Source: an uncultured Lachnospiraceae bacterium (GTDB lineage Bacteria; Bacillota; Clostridia; Lachnospirales; Lachnospiraceae). From it: a DNA stretch of 37,826 nt. Shown one piece after another: positions 24,922 to 33,625 of the stretch. Position 1 is the stretch's first letter. Every line of letters begins with the position of its first letter. The stretch is taken from NCBI GenBank assembly GCA_910577955.1, contig CAJTNC010000029.1:1-37826 (forward strand). Reading direction: 5' to 3'. Under the pieces are notes generated by a model. It was not told the DNA's origin. It made no database searches and was given only the letters and a program-made list of their open reading frames with translations. The position numbers and the translations under genes were made by a program.

Positions 24922-26541
24922 TTACATCATTCCGCCCATGCCGCCTGCGGGCATTGCAGGAGCTTCTTCTTTAATGTTTGCCACTGCGGATTCTGTGGTC
25001 AGGAAAGTGCTTGCAACGCTGGTTGCGTTCTGCAGTGCGCTTCTTGTCACCTTCGCGGGATCAAGGATACCGCCTTCCACCATATCAACATACGCGTCTT
25101 TCAGCACATCGTAACCGATACCTGCTTCAGCCTCGTATACCTTATTGATGATCACGGAGCCTTCCAGCCCTGCGTTCATAGCGATATGATACAGAGGAGC
25201 TTCCAGTGCTTTCAGCACGATCTGAGCGCCGGTCTTCTCATCCCCTGCCAGACTCTCCGCCATCGCAGCAACTTTCTTGGAAGCGTGGATATAAGCGGAT
25301 CCGCCGCCTGCGATAACGCCCTCTTCCACAGCCGCTCTTGTTGCGTTCAGAGCATCCTCCATGCGGAGTTTTGCTTCTTTCATCTCTGTCTCTGTAGCCG
25401 CGCCCACACGGATCACAGCTACGCCGCCGGAAAGTTTTGCAAGTCTCTCCTGCAATTTTTCTCTGTCGAAATCAGAAGTGGTTTCTTCGATCTGGCCTTT
25501 GATCTGACCAATTCTTGCGCTGATGGCATCTTTCTCGCCGCAGCCGTCTACGATCACTGTATTTTCCTTCTGTACTTTAACGGATTTAGCGCGTCCAAGC
25601 ATATCCATCGTAGCATCCTTCAGTTCCAGACCAAGCTCAGAGCTGATCACCTGACCGCCTGTAAGGATCGCAATATCCTCGAGCATTGCTTTTCTTCTGT
25701 CACCGTAGCCCGGAGCCTTTACAGCGACTACGTTGAATGTGCCGCGCAGTTTGTTCACGATCAATGTGGTGAGCGCTTCGCCTTCCACATCCTCCGCAAT
25801 AATCAAAAGCTTTGCGCCGGACTGCACGATCTGCTCTAAAACAGGAAGGATATCCTGAATATTGCTGATCTTTTTATCTGTGATCAAAATGAAGGGATCG
25901 TCCAGAACCGCTTCCATCTTATCCATATCGGAGCACATATAAGCGGAGATATAGCCTCTGTCAAACTGCATACCTTCCACCAGATCCAACTCTGTCAGCA
26001 TAGTCTTTGACTCTTCGATGGTGATAACGCCGTCTCTGGAAACCTTCTCCATTGCCTCTGCAACCATCTCGCCCACTGCCTCGTCACTTGCGGAAATAGC
26101 TGCCACTTTGGCGATCTGGTCTCTGCCTGTCACTTTCGCGCTCATGTCTTTGATTGCTTCCACAGCGCACTCTGTTGCCTTCTTCATTCCCTTTCTCAGG
26201 ATCATCGGGTTAGCGCCTGCTGCCAGATTCTTCATGCCCGCGCTGATCATAGCCTGTGCCAATACAGTTGCCGTCGTAGTACCGTCACCTGCCACATCGT
26301 TTGTCTTGGTTGCCACTTCCTTTACAAGCTGTGCGCCCATGTTCTCAAAAGCGTCTTCCAGTTCGATCTCCTTTGCGATGGTTACACCGTCGTTTGTGAT
26401 AAGCGGAGCGCCGTAAGACTTATCTAAAACAACATTCCTTCCCTTGGGTCCCAGCGTTACGCTGACAGTATCCGCCAGTTTATTGACGCCTGCTTCCAAA
26501 GCTTTTCTTGCCTCTGCTCCATATTTGATTTCCTTTGCCAT
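24922..26541 (-). CDS. groL: Chaperonin GroEL
   Basis: A 539-residue 60-kDa chaperonin. It begins MAKEIKYGAEARKALEAG, has VTLGPKGRNVV and DGTTTATVLAQA for ATP binding, and ends in the GGM-type tail AMPAGGMGGMM. Full length and intact. It assembles as a double heptameric ring with GroES and refolds cytoplasmic proteins. It is 18 bases after groES, in one operon controlled by the CIRCE element upstream of groES, so heat induction through HrcA is expected. Confidence 0.98.
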   Translation of the reverse strand: MAKEIKYGAEARKALEAGVNKLADTVSVTLGPKGRNVVLDKSYGAPLITNDGVTIAKEIELEDAFENMGAQLVKEVATKTNDVAGDGTTTATVLAQAMISAGMKNLAAGANPMILRKGMKKATECAVEAIKDMSAKVTGRDQIAKVAAISASDEAVGEMVAEAMEKVSRDGVITIEESKTMLTELDLVEGMQFDRGYISAYMCSDMDKMEAVLDDPFILITDKKISNIQDILPVLEQIVQSGAKLLIIAEDVEGEALTTLIVNKLRGTFNVVAVKAPGYGDRRKAMLEDIAILTGGQVISSELGLELKDATMDMLGRAKSVKVQKENTVIVDGCGEKDAISARIGQIKGQIEETTSDFDREKLQERLAKLSGGVAVIRVGAATETEMKEAKLRMEDALNATRAAVEEGVIAGGGSAYIHASKKVAAMAESLAGDEKTGAQIVLKALEAPLYHIAMNAGLEGSVIINKVYEAEAGIGYDVLKDAYVDMVEGGILDPAKVTRSALQNATSVASTFLTTESAVANIKEEAPAMPAGGMGGMM

Positions 26542-26559
26542 AATAGTTTACGCCTCCTC

Positions 26560-26832
26560 TTATTTAATCACTGCCAGAATATCTTCCTGCTTTACAATAA
26601 TATATTTCTCTTCCTCTAACTTTACTTCCGTTCCTGAGTATTTGGAATAAATGATCTGGTCGCCCACCGCAACTTCCATCTTCACATCTTCCGTGCCGGG
26701 ACCTACCGCGATCACCTCAGCCTGCTGCGGCTTCTCTTTCTCCTGACCGGGCAGTACAATGCCGGATTTGGTTGTCTCTTCTGCTGCCAACTGTTTTAAT
26801 ACAACTCTGTCGCCTAATGGAACTAACTTCAT
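26560..26832 (-). CDS. groS: Co-chaperonin GroES
   Basis: A 90-residue co-chaperonin (MKLVPLGDRVVLKQL, SGIVLPGQEKEKPQQAEVIAVG, mobile-loop region, IIYSKYSGTEVK). The longest frame begins nine codons earlier, but the ATG at 26830-26832 has a strong GGAGG and matches family starts. First gene of the groES-groEL operon. Confidence 0.97.
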   Translation of the reverse strand: MKLVPLGDRVVLKQLAAEETTKSGIVLPGQEKEKPQQAEVIAVGPGTEDVKMEVAVGDQIIYSKYSGTEVKLEEEKYIIVKQEDILAVIK

Positions 26833-26882
26833 AGTAAAACCTCCTTCAATGTTCCGCAACTTTTGCGGTTATGCCTATTTTG

Positions 26883-26909
26883 TTAGCACTCATTTCAATC
26901 GAGTGCTAA
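26883..26909. promoter_or_regulatory. CIRCE operator (HrcA binding site)
   Basis: A perfect TTAGCACTC-N9-GAGTGCTAA, 51 bases upstream of the groES start and just downstream of the -10. HrcA binds this element to repress class I heat-shock genes. Confidence 0.98.
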
Positions 26910-26921
26910 GAACTAAAACAT

Positions 26922-26950
26922 ATATTAGTTTTATCTGTTTTGCTTTGCAA
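26922..26950 (-). promoter_or_regulatory. groES-groEL promoter
   Basis: On the minus strand TTGCAA (plus 26945-26950) and TAATAT (plus 26922-26927) are spaced by 17 bases, placing the transcription start at the edge of CIRCE. Confidence 0.75.
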
Positions 26951-27118
26951 CTCCAAACAAAGCTTATTTTCTTTACTTATCTTTTGTTTTCTTTAATAAT
27001 CTATCATTTTCTATTGTTTTCTTCCATCTCTCGGAAATATTCAATTTTATAATTATTTTAGAAAGGACTGCCGCATATATTTAACAGAGTTATCCGCGTT
27101 TATGCCGGGGGAATTTTT

Positions 27119-28558
27119 ATGAAAACATCCTCTTTTTTTTCCTATATAACCAACAGAATCGGAAAAAGCCGTGTTTTAAGCGGCGCTCTGCTGCTTACCG
27201 CAGCCGGTATTATCAGCCGGATCATCGGCTTTTTTTACCGTATCTTTTTATCCCGCACCTTCGGCGCGGAAAATATGGGTATCTATCAGCTGATCGGTCC
27301 TGTCATGGCTTTAGCCTATTCGGTATCCGTAGCCGGTTTCCAGACCGCCGTCTCCCGGATCACAGCCACCGCAGGCGCGGTAAAAAGTTCCGCAGGCACC
27401 ATCACCAAAAATCGCAAAAAGACAATCTCCGCTTCGGGAGATCTCAGAAGTTTTAACGTCCTTGCTGCAGGTATGCTTTTATCGCTCTCCTTCTCTCTCG
27501 GTATCTCTTTCTTTGTCTATTTTTACAGTGAAGAGATTGCATCCCGCTTTCTCTTGGAAATGCGGTGCGCGCCGCTTTTGAAAATTCTGGCGCTCTCCTT
27601 TCCGGTCTCCAGCATTCACAGTTGCGTAAGCGGCTATTTTTACGGCAAAAAATCCGCCGGTTTTCCGGCCCTCAGCCAGTTATTTGAACAGTTTGTGCGG
27701 GTGGGCAGCGTTCTTCTTCTCTGTAACACCCATTTGACCGAAGGGACGGGCAAAGCACCCGATATTTCTCTCGCCGTCACCGGCATGGTCATCGGAGAAA
27801 TTACCTCTGCGATTCTTTCCCTTCTATATTTATGGCGCTGTTTCCAAAAAGAAAGCAGTCTCACCGGTTTAAGCGGTGAATTTTCCACACCGAAAAACGC
27901 GTTTTCCATCCTCTCGCTCTTTCCGGAGCTTTTCATGTTGGCGATCCCCCTGTCCGCAGGCCGCGTCATCCAGAACTTTTTGCAGAGCATTGAGGCCATT
28001 GCAATTCCCGAAAGGCTTCGCATGTTCGGTATGGACAACGCGGCTGCCCTCAGCGAATACGGTATCCTGACAGGCATGTCGCTTCCTTTTATTCTATTTC
28101 CGACAGCCCTGACGGGTTCCATCGCCGTAATGCTGCTGCCCACCGTCTCCGAAGCACAGGCTCTGCATCAGGAGTATACCATTGCAAAAGCTGTCCGCCG
28201 GTCGGTACATTACTGCCTGTTACTCGGATTTGCCTGCCTTATCTTCTTCCTATTTTTTGGCCCTGTGCTCGGCAGGTTCGTATTTCATCACGACAAAGCC
28301 GGCAGCTACTTACAGACTCTGGGCTTCATGTGCCCGTTTCTCTATATGAACTCCACCCTCTCCAGTATTCTGCACGGGCTAGGCAAGACCATACGCTCCT
28401 TCTTCTACAGCGTGGCAAGCCTTCTTTTAAGACTCGCCTTCGTTTTTGCCGCCATTCCTAACGTCGGCATAAAAGGGTATCTCTGGGCGCTTCTGGCAAG
28501 CCAGATCCTGTTATCCGCTCTGCAGGTTTTTGCACTGAGACGGTATTTAAAAATGTGA
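27119..28558 (+). CDS. SpoVB-like polysaccharide/lipid II flippase (MOP superfamily)
   Basis: A 479-residue protein with about 14 hydrophobic segments of the polysaccharide-transporter branch of the MOP superfamily, closest in feel to stage V sporulation protein B. The signature GIISRIIGFFYRIFLSRTFGAENMGIY near the N terminus and ISSLFPELFMLAIPLS-like and LPTVSEAQA segments support this. Such proteins flip lipid-linked cell-wall or capsule precursors across the membrane. Which precursor, and whether it acts in sporulation, cannot be told. GGGGGA precedes the ATG at 27119-27121. It may be monocistronic; aroF downstream has its own promoter. Confidence 0.82.
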   Translation: MKTSSFFSYITNRIGKSRVLSGALLLTAAGIISRIIGFFYRIFLSRTFGAENMGIYQLIGPVMALAYSVSVAGFQTAVSRITATAGAVKSSAGTITKNRKKTISASGDLRSFNVLAAGMLLSLSFSLGISFFVYFYSEEIASRFLLEMRCAPLLKILALSFPVSSIHSCVSGYFYGKKSAGFPALSQLFEQFVRVGSVLLLCNTHLTEGTGKAPDISLAVTGMVIGEITSAILSLLYLWRCFQKESSLTGLSGEFSTPKNAFSILSLFPELFMLAIPLSAGRVIQNFLQSIEAIAIPERLRMFGMDNAAALSEYGILTGMSLPFILFPTALTGSIAVMLLPTVSEAQALHQEYTIAKAVRRSVHYCLLLGFACLIFFLFFGPVLGRFVFHHDKAGSYLQTLGFMCPFLYMNSTLSSILHGLGKTIRSFFYSVASLLLRLAFVFAAIPNVGIKGYLWALLASQILLSALQVFALRRYLKM

Positions 28559-28585
28559 ACAGGTGCTCGCTCCTAACTAAAATCA

Positions 28586-28614
28586 TTGCGTCTTTATACA
28601 CAATCATGTATAAT
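28586..28614 (+). promoter_or_regulatory. Promoter of the DAHP synthase gene
   Basis: TTGCGT (28586-28591) and TATAAT (28609-28614) are spaced by 17 bases, with TG directly before the -10. It lies 38 bases upstream of the ATG. Confidence 0.75.
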
Positions 28615-28652
28615 AGGAACGGTTTTACTATCTTATACAAAGGAGTGCAGAT

Positions 28653-29681
28653 ATGTCATTTGAATTTATAAAGCTGCTGCCTACACCGGAGGAGATCAGG
28701 GAACAATACCCTCTTCCCGCCAAACTTATTGAATTAAAACGCATCAGAGATTCCGAGATCCGCGCAGTCATCACCGGGGACAGCGATAAATTTTTGGTCA
28801 TTATCGGCCCCTGCTCCGCGGACAATGAAAACTCTGTCTGTGAATATGTAACCAGACTTGCCGCGCTGAATGAGAAGGTAAAAGACAGACTGATCCTGAT
28901 TCCGAGAATCTATACAAATAAGCCCCGTACTACCGGAGACGGCTACAAGGGCATCATCCATCAGCCGGATCCCAGCAAACGTGAGGACTTTCTGGCGGGC
29001 ATCATTGCCATGCGGAAAATGCATATCCGCGCCATCACGGAGTCCGGTCTGACCTGCGCTGACGAGATGCTCTACCCCGAAAACTGGGGCTATGTCTCCG
29101 ACATCCTCTCCTATGTGGCCATCGGCGCCCGTTCTGTGGAGGATCAGCAGCACCGACTGACCGTCAGTGGTTTCGATGTGCCCGCCGGGATGAAAAACCC
29201 CACCAGCGGCGATTTCTCGATCATGCTCAACTCCGTCTACGCTGCGCAGCACCCTCACTCTTTCATCTACAGGGGCTGGGCCGTAAAGACAAACGGCAAC
29301 GAGCTGGCTCACACTGTGCTGCGCGGCTCAGTCAACAAATACGGCCGGAGCATTCCGAACTATCACTATGAAGACTTGAACAACCTGTTGGAATTATATG
29401 CCGAGCGGGATTTAGTCAACCCTGCCTGCATCATCGACTCCAACCACAATAACTCCAACAAGCAGTTCCGGCAGCAGATCCGCATCGTGAAGGAAGTGCT
29501 GCACAGCAGAAAGCTGAATCCCGATATCCATAAACTTGTCAAAGGCGTAATGGTGGAGAGTTATCTGGAAGAGGGCTGTCAGAAGATCGGCGGCGGAATC
29601 TACGGAAAATCCATCACCGATCCCTGTCTTGGCTGGGAGGATACCGAAAAACTGATCTGCGATATTGCGGAATATGAATGA
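28653..29681 (+). CDS. aroF: 3-deoxy-7-phosphoheptulonate synthase, class I
   Basis: A 342-residue class I (AroFGH-type) DAHP synthase, the first enzyme of the shikimate pathway, condensing phosphoenolpyruvate and erythrose 4-phosphate. Recognisable are VIIGPCSADN, RIYTNKPRTTGDGYKG, IGARSVEDQQHR, the IDSNHNNSNK (DxxHxN metal-binding) segment, GVMVESYLEEG, and the C-terminal GKSITDPCLGWEDTE. It is a complete, slightly short enzyme. Class I enzymes are usually feedback-inhibited by an aromatic amino acid, which one is not evident. The symbol follows common use for single class I copies. AAAGGAG precedes ATG 28653-28655. Confidence 0.93.
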   Translation: MSFEFIKLLPTPEEIREQYPLPAKLIELKRIRDSEIRAVITGDSDKFLVIIGPCSADNENSVCEYVTRLAALNEKVKDRLILIPRIYTNKPRTTGDGYKGIIHQPDPSKREDFLAGIIAMRKMHIRAITESGLTCADEMLYPENWGYVSDILSYVAIGARSVEDQQHRLTVSGFDVPAGMKNPTSGDFSIMLNSVYAAQHPHSFIYRGWAVKTNGNELAHTVLRGSVNKYGRSIPNYHYEDLNNLLELYAERDLVNPACIIDSNHNNSNKQFRQQIRIVKEVLHSRKLNPDIHKLVKGVMVESYLEEGCQKIGGGIYGKSITDPCLGWEDTEKLICDIAEYE

Positions 29682-29696
29682 CACACAATTTTTCTC

Positions 29697-29749
29697 TTGA
29701 CCCCTTCACTCTAATGTGTTAGACTAAAATCAATCTAATACATTAGAGT
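29697..29749 (+). promoter_or_regulatory. BlaI-type paired operators and promoter
   Basis: Two palindromes, TCTAATGTGTTAGA (29710-29723) and TCTAATACATTAGA (29734-29747), are centred 24 bases apart. The longer arms ACTCTAATGTGTTAGA and TCTAATACATTAGAGT are also mutual inverted repeats at 15 of 16 positions. TTGACC (29697-29702) and TAGACT (29720-29725) give a 17-base-spaced promoter whose -10 overlaps the first operator. This is the expected autoregulatory layout for a BlaI/MecI repressor encoded immediately downstream. Confidence 0.85.
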
Positions 29750-29763
29750 AAAGGAGTTTTTTT

Positions 29764-30120
29764 ATGGACACACCGAAAATCTTTGAGAGTGAATACCGTT
29801 TCTGCCTGATCCTTTGGGAGCACGAACCGATAAAGAGCAAGGAACTGGTAAAACTCTGCGAAAAATATCTGGGCTGGAAATCCACAACCACTTACACTGT
29901 GATAAAGCGTCTTTCTGAACGCGGTATTCTCAAGAACGAAAATACCATCGTCACCTCCTTAGTCTCCAAAGATGAAATACAGGAAGCTGAAATGGAAGAA
30001 CTCATCGAAAAAAAATTCGAGGGATCTCTCCCTGCCTTTATCGCCGCCTTTTGCCGGCATAAAAAGCTGTCGGAGGAAAAGATGGACGAGCTGAAAAAGC
30101 TGATAGAAAGCGGGGAATAG
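29764..30120 (+). CDS. BlaI/MecI/CopY family transcriptional repressor
   Basis: A 118-residue repressor with an N-terminal winged helix (ESEYRFCLILWEHEPIKSKE, STTTYTVIKRLSERGIL) and a helical C-terminal dimerisation part. The family represses its own operon and is inactivated by cleavage by the partner M56 protease. Two matched palindromic operators lie just upstream, and the M56 gene starts 4 bases after its stop. AAAGGAG precedes the ATG at 29764-29766. The signal is unknown; nothing nearby indicates a beta-lactamase. Confidence 0.9.
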   Translation: MDTPKIFESEYRFCLILWEHEPIKSKELVKLCEKYLGWKSTTTYTVIKRLSERGILKNENTIVTSLVSKDEIQEAEMEELIEKKFEGSLPAFIAAFCRHKKLSEEKMDELKKLIESGE

Positions 30121-30124
30121 CTGA

Positions 30125-31576
30125 ATGACAACCATATTTATAAATTTTTTGAAACTTATAAACATGAGCATCACCGCCGGCTGGATCGTCATTGCCGTCA
30201 TGCTGCTTCGGCTTTTGCTCAAAAAAATGCCAAAGCAGTTTACCTGTATGCTTTGGGGATTCGTTGGCTTCAGGCTTCTGTTTCCGTTTTCCATAGAAAG
30301 TGTTTTCAGTCTGATCCCCAGCGCCGAAACGATTCCCACATCACTGCGGGCAGGGGAACTTCCTGAAATAAACAGCGGTATCGCCACGGTGGACCGCATG
30401 ATCAACCCCGCTGTTAAAATTTCCTTTTCCCGGATTTCCACAGGGATGTCCGGCACAGAGGCGATGGTTATCATACTTCACGCAGCCGTCTATGTATGGC
30501 TTGCCGGTATGTTCGTGATGTTTTTCTACCTGATATCCAGTTATCTTCGCCTGCGCGCCCGGATGCGGACTGCTGTGCTGCTGCAGGACAATATTTGGCA
30601 GAGTGATTTTGTATCCTCTCCCTTTATCCTCGGTCTTATAAAGCCCCGGATCTATATTCCGTTCCATTTAGATAAAGAAGCTCTCTCCCATGTGCTGGCC
30701 CACGAAAAGGCCCATATCTCCAGAAAGGATCATCTGGTAAAGGCCTTCGCTTTCTGCCTGCTCTCCATCTACTGGTTTCACCCGCTGTTGTGGGCTGCCT
30801 ATATCCTGTTGTGCCGGGATATCGAACTTGCCTGCGATGAAAGAGTGCTCCGAAATTACACCGATGAGGCAAAAAAGAGTTATCTCCTTTCACTGATCGG
30901 CTATGATAAAAGAGAAGGTACCGGAAAAATCATCTCCCCGCTGGCTTTCGGCGAAGTGGATTTAAAAGAGCGGATTACCCGCGCAAAAACTTGGAAAAGA
31001 CCCGTCCCCGCCCTGTTATTAGCCGCTGTCCTTCTGTGTGCGGCGGCTGCTTTCTGCCTTTTAACCGACCCCAAGGAAAAACTGCTCTCTGCAGATCCTA
31101 TAAACTCTGCAGATACTCTTTATTCATGGCGGACTAAATATATCGGAAACAATTCCGCCGTGGGAAATATCATCTACAATCTGTACTTCCCGGAGGATAT
31201 GACTTATAAACAGTTTGCACTGCAGACTGACTCTGAGCCCTATGAAGTGACGATAACTTTCACGATGTCTGAAAAAGACAAAGAGGCATATGCCCCTGAA
31301 TCCCTCGATCGTCTGCAGGAATTAAACCTGCTTCAAAAAAACGCCTGCATCCTGTTTTCTCTGGTCGAAAACGCAGGCGCCGTCAATTTCAAACTGGCGG
31401 ATGAAACGGCCGAAGAAAAACGCCCCCTGACCCTCGTCTATACAAGGCAGTGGGCGGAATTTGAGACAGGCTGCAGCCTCTGGAAAGAATCCGAAACCAA
31501 AGAGCAGTTTGAAGCGCTATTGACGAAACTTGAGAAAAAATTCAACTCTATACATTCTCAATCTGCCAGTCAATAG
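30125..31576 (+). CDS. M56 (BlaR1-type) membrane metallopeptidase with DUF4825 sensor domain
   Basis: A 483-residue membrane protease. There are transmembrane segments near residues 1-30, 35-55, 110-135 and 297-320. The cytoplasmic zinc-protease motif is VLAHEKAHISRKDHL (HEKAH) with the downstream CDERVL acidic helix. After the last membrane segment the extracellular part (about 330-480) carries the DUF4825 pattern (KYIGNNSAVGNIIYNLYFPE, FALQTDSEPYEV) in place of a penicillin-binding sensor. It therefore probably senses something other than beta-lactams and inactivates the adjacent BlaI-like repressor. Its 3' end overlaps the convergent ung gene by 29 bases. Confidence 0.88.
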   Translation: MTTIFINFLKLINMSITAGWIVIAVMLLRLLLKKMPKQFTCMLWGFVGFRLLFPFSIESVFSLIPSAETIPTSLRAGELPEINSGIATVDRMINPAVKISFSRISTGMSGTEAMVIILHAAVYVWLAGMFVMFFYLISSYLRLRARMRTAVLLQDNIWQSDFVSSPFILGLIKPRIYIPFHLDKEALSHVLAHEKAHISRKDHLVKAFAFCLLSIYWFHPLLWAAYILLCRDIELACDERVLRNYTDEAKKSYLLSLIGYDKREGTGKIISPLAFGEVDLKERITRAKTWKRPVPALLLAAVLLCAAAAFCLLTDPKEKLLSADPINSADTLYSWRTKYIGNNSAVGNIIYNLYFPEDMTYKQFALQTDSEPYEVTITFTMSEKDKEAYAPESLDRLQELNLLQKNACILFSLVENAGAVNFKLADETAEEKRPLTLVYTRQWAEFETGCSLWKESETKEQFEALLTKLEKKFNSIHSQSASQ

Positions 31577-32222
31577 GTTCTAAACCGTTCGCTTTCAGAT
31601 ATTCGTTCGTCTTGCTGAAAGGCTTGCTTCCAAAAAAACCGCGGTAAGCCGACAGCGGACTGGGATGCGGCGCTTCTAAAATCAAATGCTTCGGATTATG
31701 CAGCATAGACTTCTTCATCTGAGCAGGTCTGCCCCACAAAATAAACACCATGGGGCGATCCTGCTCGCTGCATATGCGGATACAAGCATCCGTAAATTCT
31801 TCCCAACCGATCCCTCTATGAGAATTCGCAGCATGAGCGCGCACCGTCAACACTGTGTTTAGCAGCAAAACTCCCTGCTTCGCCCACTTTACCAAATATC
31901 CGTTATTCGGAATGTCACACCCCAGATCATCATTCAATTCCTGATAAATATTCACAAGGGAAGGAGGGATCTCCACGTCCGGCTTCACCGAAAAGCAAAG
32001 CCCGTGAGCCTGCCCGTCATTGTGGTAGGGATCCTGCCCCAGAATCACCACTTTGACATCCTTTAGCGGTGTCAGGTGAAAAGCATTGAAAATATCTTCG
32101 GAAGCCGGAAATATCTTTTTTGTCTTATACTCTTCACTCACTCTCTGAAATAACTTCCTGTAATATTCTTTCTGAAATTCCGGTTTCAAAGGTTCCAACC
32201 AGTCGTTACTGATCGCTGCCAT
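31548..32222 (-). CDS. ung: Uracil-DNA glycosylase
   Basis: A 224-residue family 1 uracil-DNA glycosylase that removes uracil from DNA. Catalytic water-activating motif GQDPYHNDGQAHGLCFSV (about 61-78), LLNTVLTVRAHAANSH, ILWGRPAQMKK, and the minor-groove loop HPSPLSAYRGFFG are all present. The length is standard. It starts 20 bases after hisF, probably in the same transcript, and its end overlaps the M56 gene tail-to-tail. Confidence 0.97.
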   Translation of the reverse strand: MAAISNDWLEPLKPEFQKEYYRKLFQRVSEEYKTKKIFPASEDIFNAFHLTPLKDVKVVILGQDPYHNDGQAHGLCFSVKPDVEIPPSLVNIYQELNDDLGCDIPNNGYLVKWAKQGVLLLNTVLTVRAHAANSHRGIGWEEFTDACIRICSEQDRPMVFILWGRPAQMKKSMLHNPKHLILEAPHPSPLSAYRGFFGSKPFSKTNEYLKANGLEPIDWQIENV

Positions 32223-32242
32223 CTTTATCCCCTCCTGTAACG

Positions 32243-33004
32243 CTACAGCCGCACTGCTATGCCTCTCTCCCGCAGATACTCTTTCACCTGCCTGATCTCC
32301 AGTTCTTTATAGTGGAACAAAGATGCCGCCAGTGCCGCTTCCGCTCCTCCTGCAGTCAGCGCTTCGTAAAAGTGCTCTGATCTTCCCGCTCCGCCGGAAG
32401 CGATCACCGGAATGGATACCGCTTCCGACACCTGTCTTGTAAGTTCAATATCGTAACCGGCCTTTGTACCGTCGCAGTCCATGCTGGTCAGCAATATTTC
32501 CCCAGCCCCAAGTCTTTCCGCCTTCATCGCCCATTCAACGGCATCTATGCCCATGTCTATGCGCCCGCCGTGTTTGTAGATATTAAAGCCGCTGCCGTCT
32601 GCGCGCCTTTTGGCGTCCACCGCCAACACCACGCACTGGCTGCCGAATTTATCCGCCGCCTCACTGAGCAGTTCCGGCCTGTCTATGGCTGCGGAGTTGA
32701 CAGATATCTTGTCAGCTCCCTCCCGCAGCAATTCCCTGAAATCCTCCACCGTCCGGATACCGCCGCCCACTGTAAACGGGATAAATACCCGCTCCGCCAC
32801 TTTACGCACCATATCCACAACGGTCTTTCTGGCATCAGAGGAGGCCGTGATATCTAAAAATACCACCTCGTCCGCACCGGCTTTATCATAAGCCGCGGCG
32901 ATCTCCACCGGATCCCCTGCATCCCGTAAATTAACAAAATTGACACCCTTTACCACCCTGCCATGATTAACGTCCAGACAGGGAATGATTCGTTTTGTAT
33001 ACAT
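32243..33004 (-). CDS. hisF: Imidazole glycerol phosphate synthase subunit HisF
   Basis: A 253-residue TIM barrel, the cyclase half of IGP synthase in histidine biosynthesis. It has the N-terminal KRIIPCLDVNHGRVVKGVNF with catalytic Asp (CLDV), FTVGGGIRTVEDFRELLREG, VLAVDAKRR, LLTSMDCDGTKAGYD with the second catalytic Asp, and PVIASGGAG. It is 15 bases after hisH and works with it in one complex. Confidence 0.97.
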   Translation of the reverse strand: MYTKRIIPCLDVNHGRVVKGVNFVNLRDAGDPVEIAAAYDKAGADEVVFLDITASSDARKTVVDMVRKVAERVFIPFTVGGGIRTVEDFRELLREGADKISVNSAAIDRPELLSEAADKFGSQCVVLAVDAKRRADGSGFNIYKHGGRIDMGIDAVEWAMKAERLGAGEILLTSMDCDGTKAGYDIELTRQVSEAVSIPVIASGGAGRSEHFYEALTAGGAEAALAASLFHYKELEIRQVKEYLRERGIAVRL

Positions 33005-33019
33005 AGATCCCCTTTTTGC

Positions 33020-33625
33020 TTAAATCTCCAGAAAATTCTTCAATATCTGCAGCCCTGCATCCGAACTCTTCTCCGGATGGAACTGGCAGGCAAAAATATT
33101 TTCTTTTTCCACGGAAGCTTCCACGCTCACGCCATACTCAACTGTCGCCTTCACGATGTCCTTCTCCTGCGCCTGCAAATAATAGGAATGCACGAAATAG
33201 ACGTATGAACCCTCAGCCACCCCCTGAAACAACCGCCCCTCAGACGGGTATTTCAGCGCATTCCAGCCGATCTGAGGCACTTTAAGCCCTTCCGCCTTCG
33301 GGATGCGGATGATCTTGCCGGGCAGAAGTCCAAGCCCTTTCACCCCGGGACTCTCCTCACTCTCCTCAAAGAGGAGCTGTAAACCAAGACAGATTCCCAG
33401 AAAAGGAGTTTTTCTCTCCGCCGCCTCTCTTATCACCGCATCAAGTCCGAAACTATTTATCTTTGCCATAGCATCGCCAAAGTTCCCTACCCCCGGCAGG
33501 ATAACTCTGTCCGCCGCCAAAATCTCGTCTCTGTCTCTTGTGACGCTCACCTGTCCCCCGAGATGTTCCAACGCTTTCTGCACACTTTTTATATTACCGG
33601 CATCGTAATCAATCACCGCTACCAT
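33020..33625 (-). CDS. hisH: Imidazole glycerol phosphate synthase glutaminase subunit HisH
   Basis: A 201-residue class I glutamine amidotransferase that feeds ammonia to HisF. It has IDYDAGNIKSV at the N terminus, LPGVGNFGDAM, the catalytic-Cys motif LGICLGLQLLFE, and CQFHPEKSSDAGL with the catalytic His and Glu. The longest frame continues 35 codons upstream, but these are antisense-like Arg/Lys-rich residues; the ATG at 33623-33625 matches family starts. It overlaps the last 17 bases of the upstream membrane-protein gene, so the two are translationally coupled. Confidence 0.96.
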   Translation of the reverse strand: MVAVIDYDAGNIKSVQKALEHLGGQVSVTRDRDEILAADRVILPGVGNFGDAMAKINSFGLDAVIREAAERKTPFLGICLGLQLLFEESEESPGVKGLGLLPGKIIRIPKAEGLKVPQIGWNALKYPSEGRLFQGVAEGSYVYFVHSYYLQAQEKDIVKATVEYGVSVEASVEKENIFACQFHPEKSSDAGLQILKNFLEI

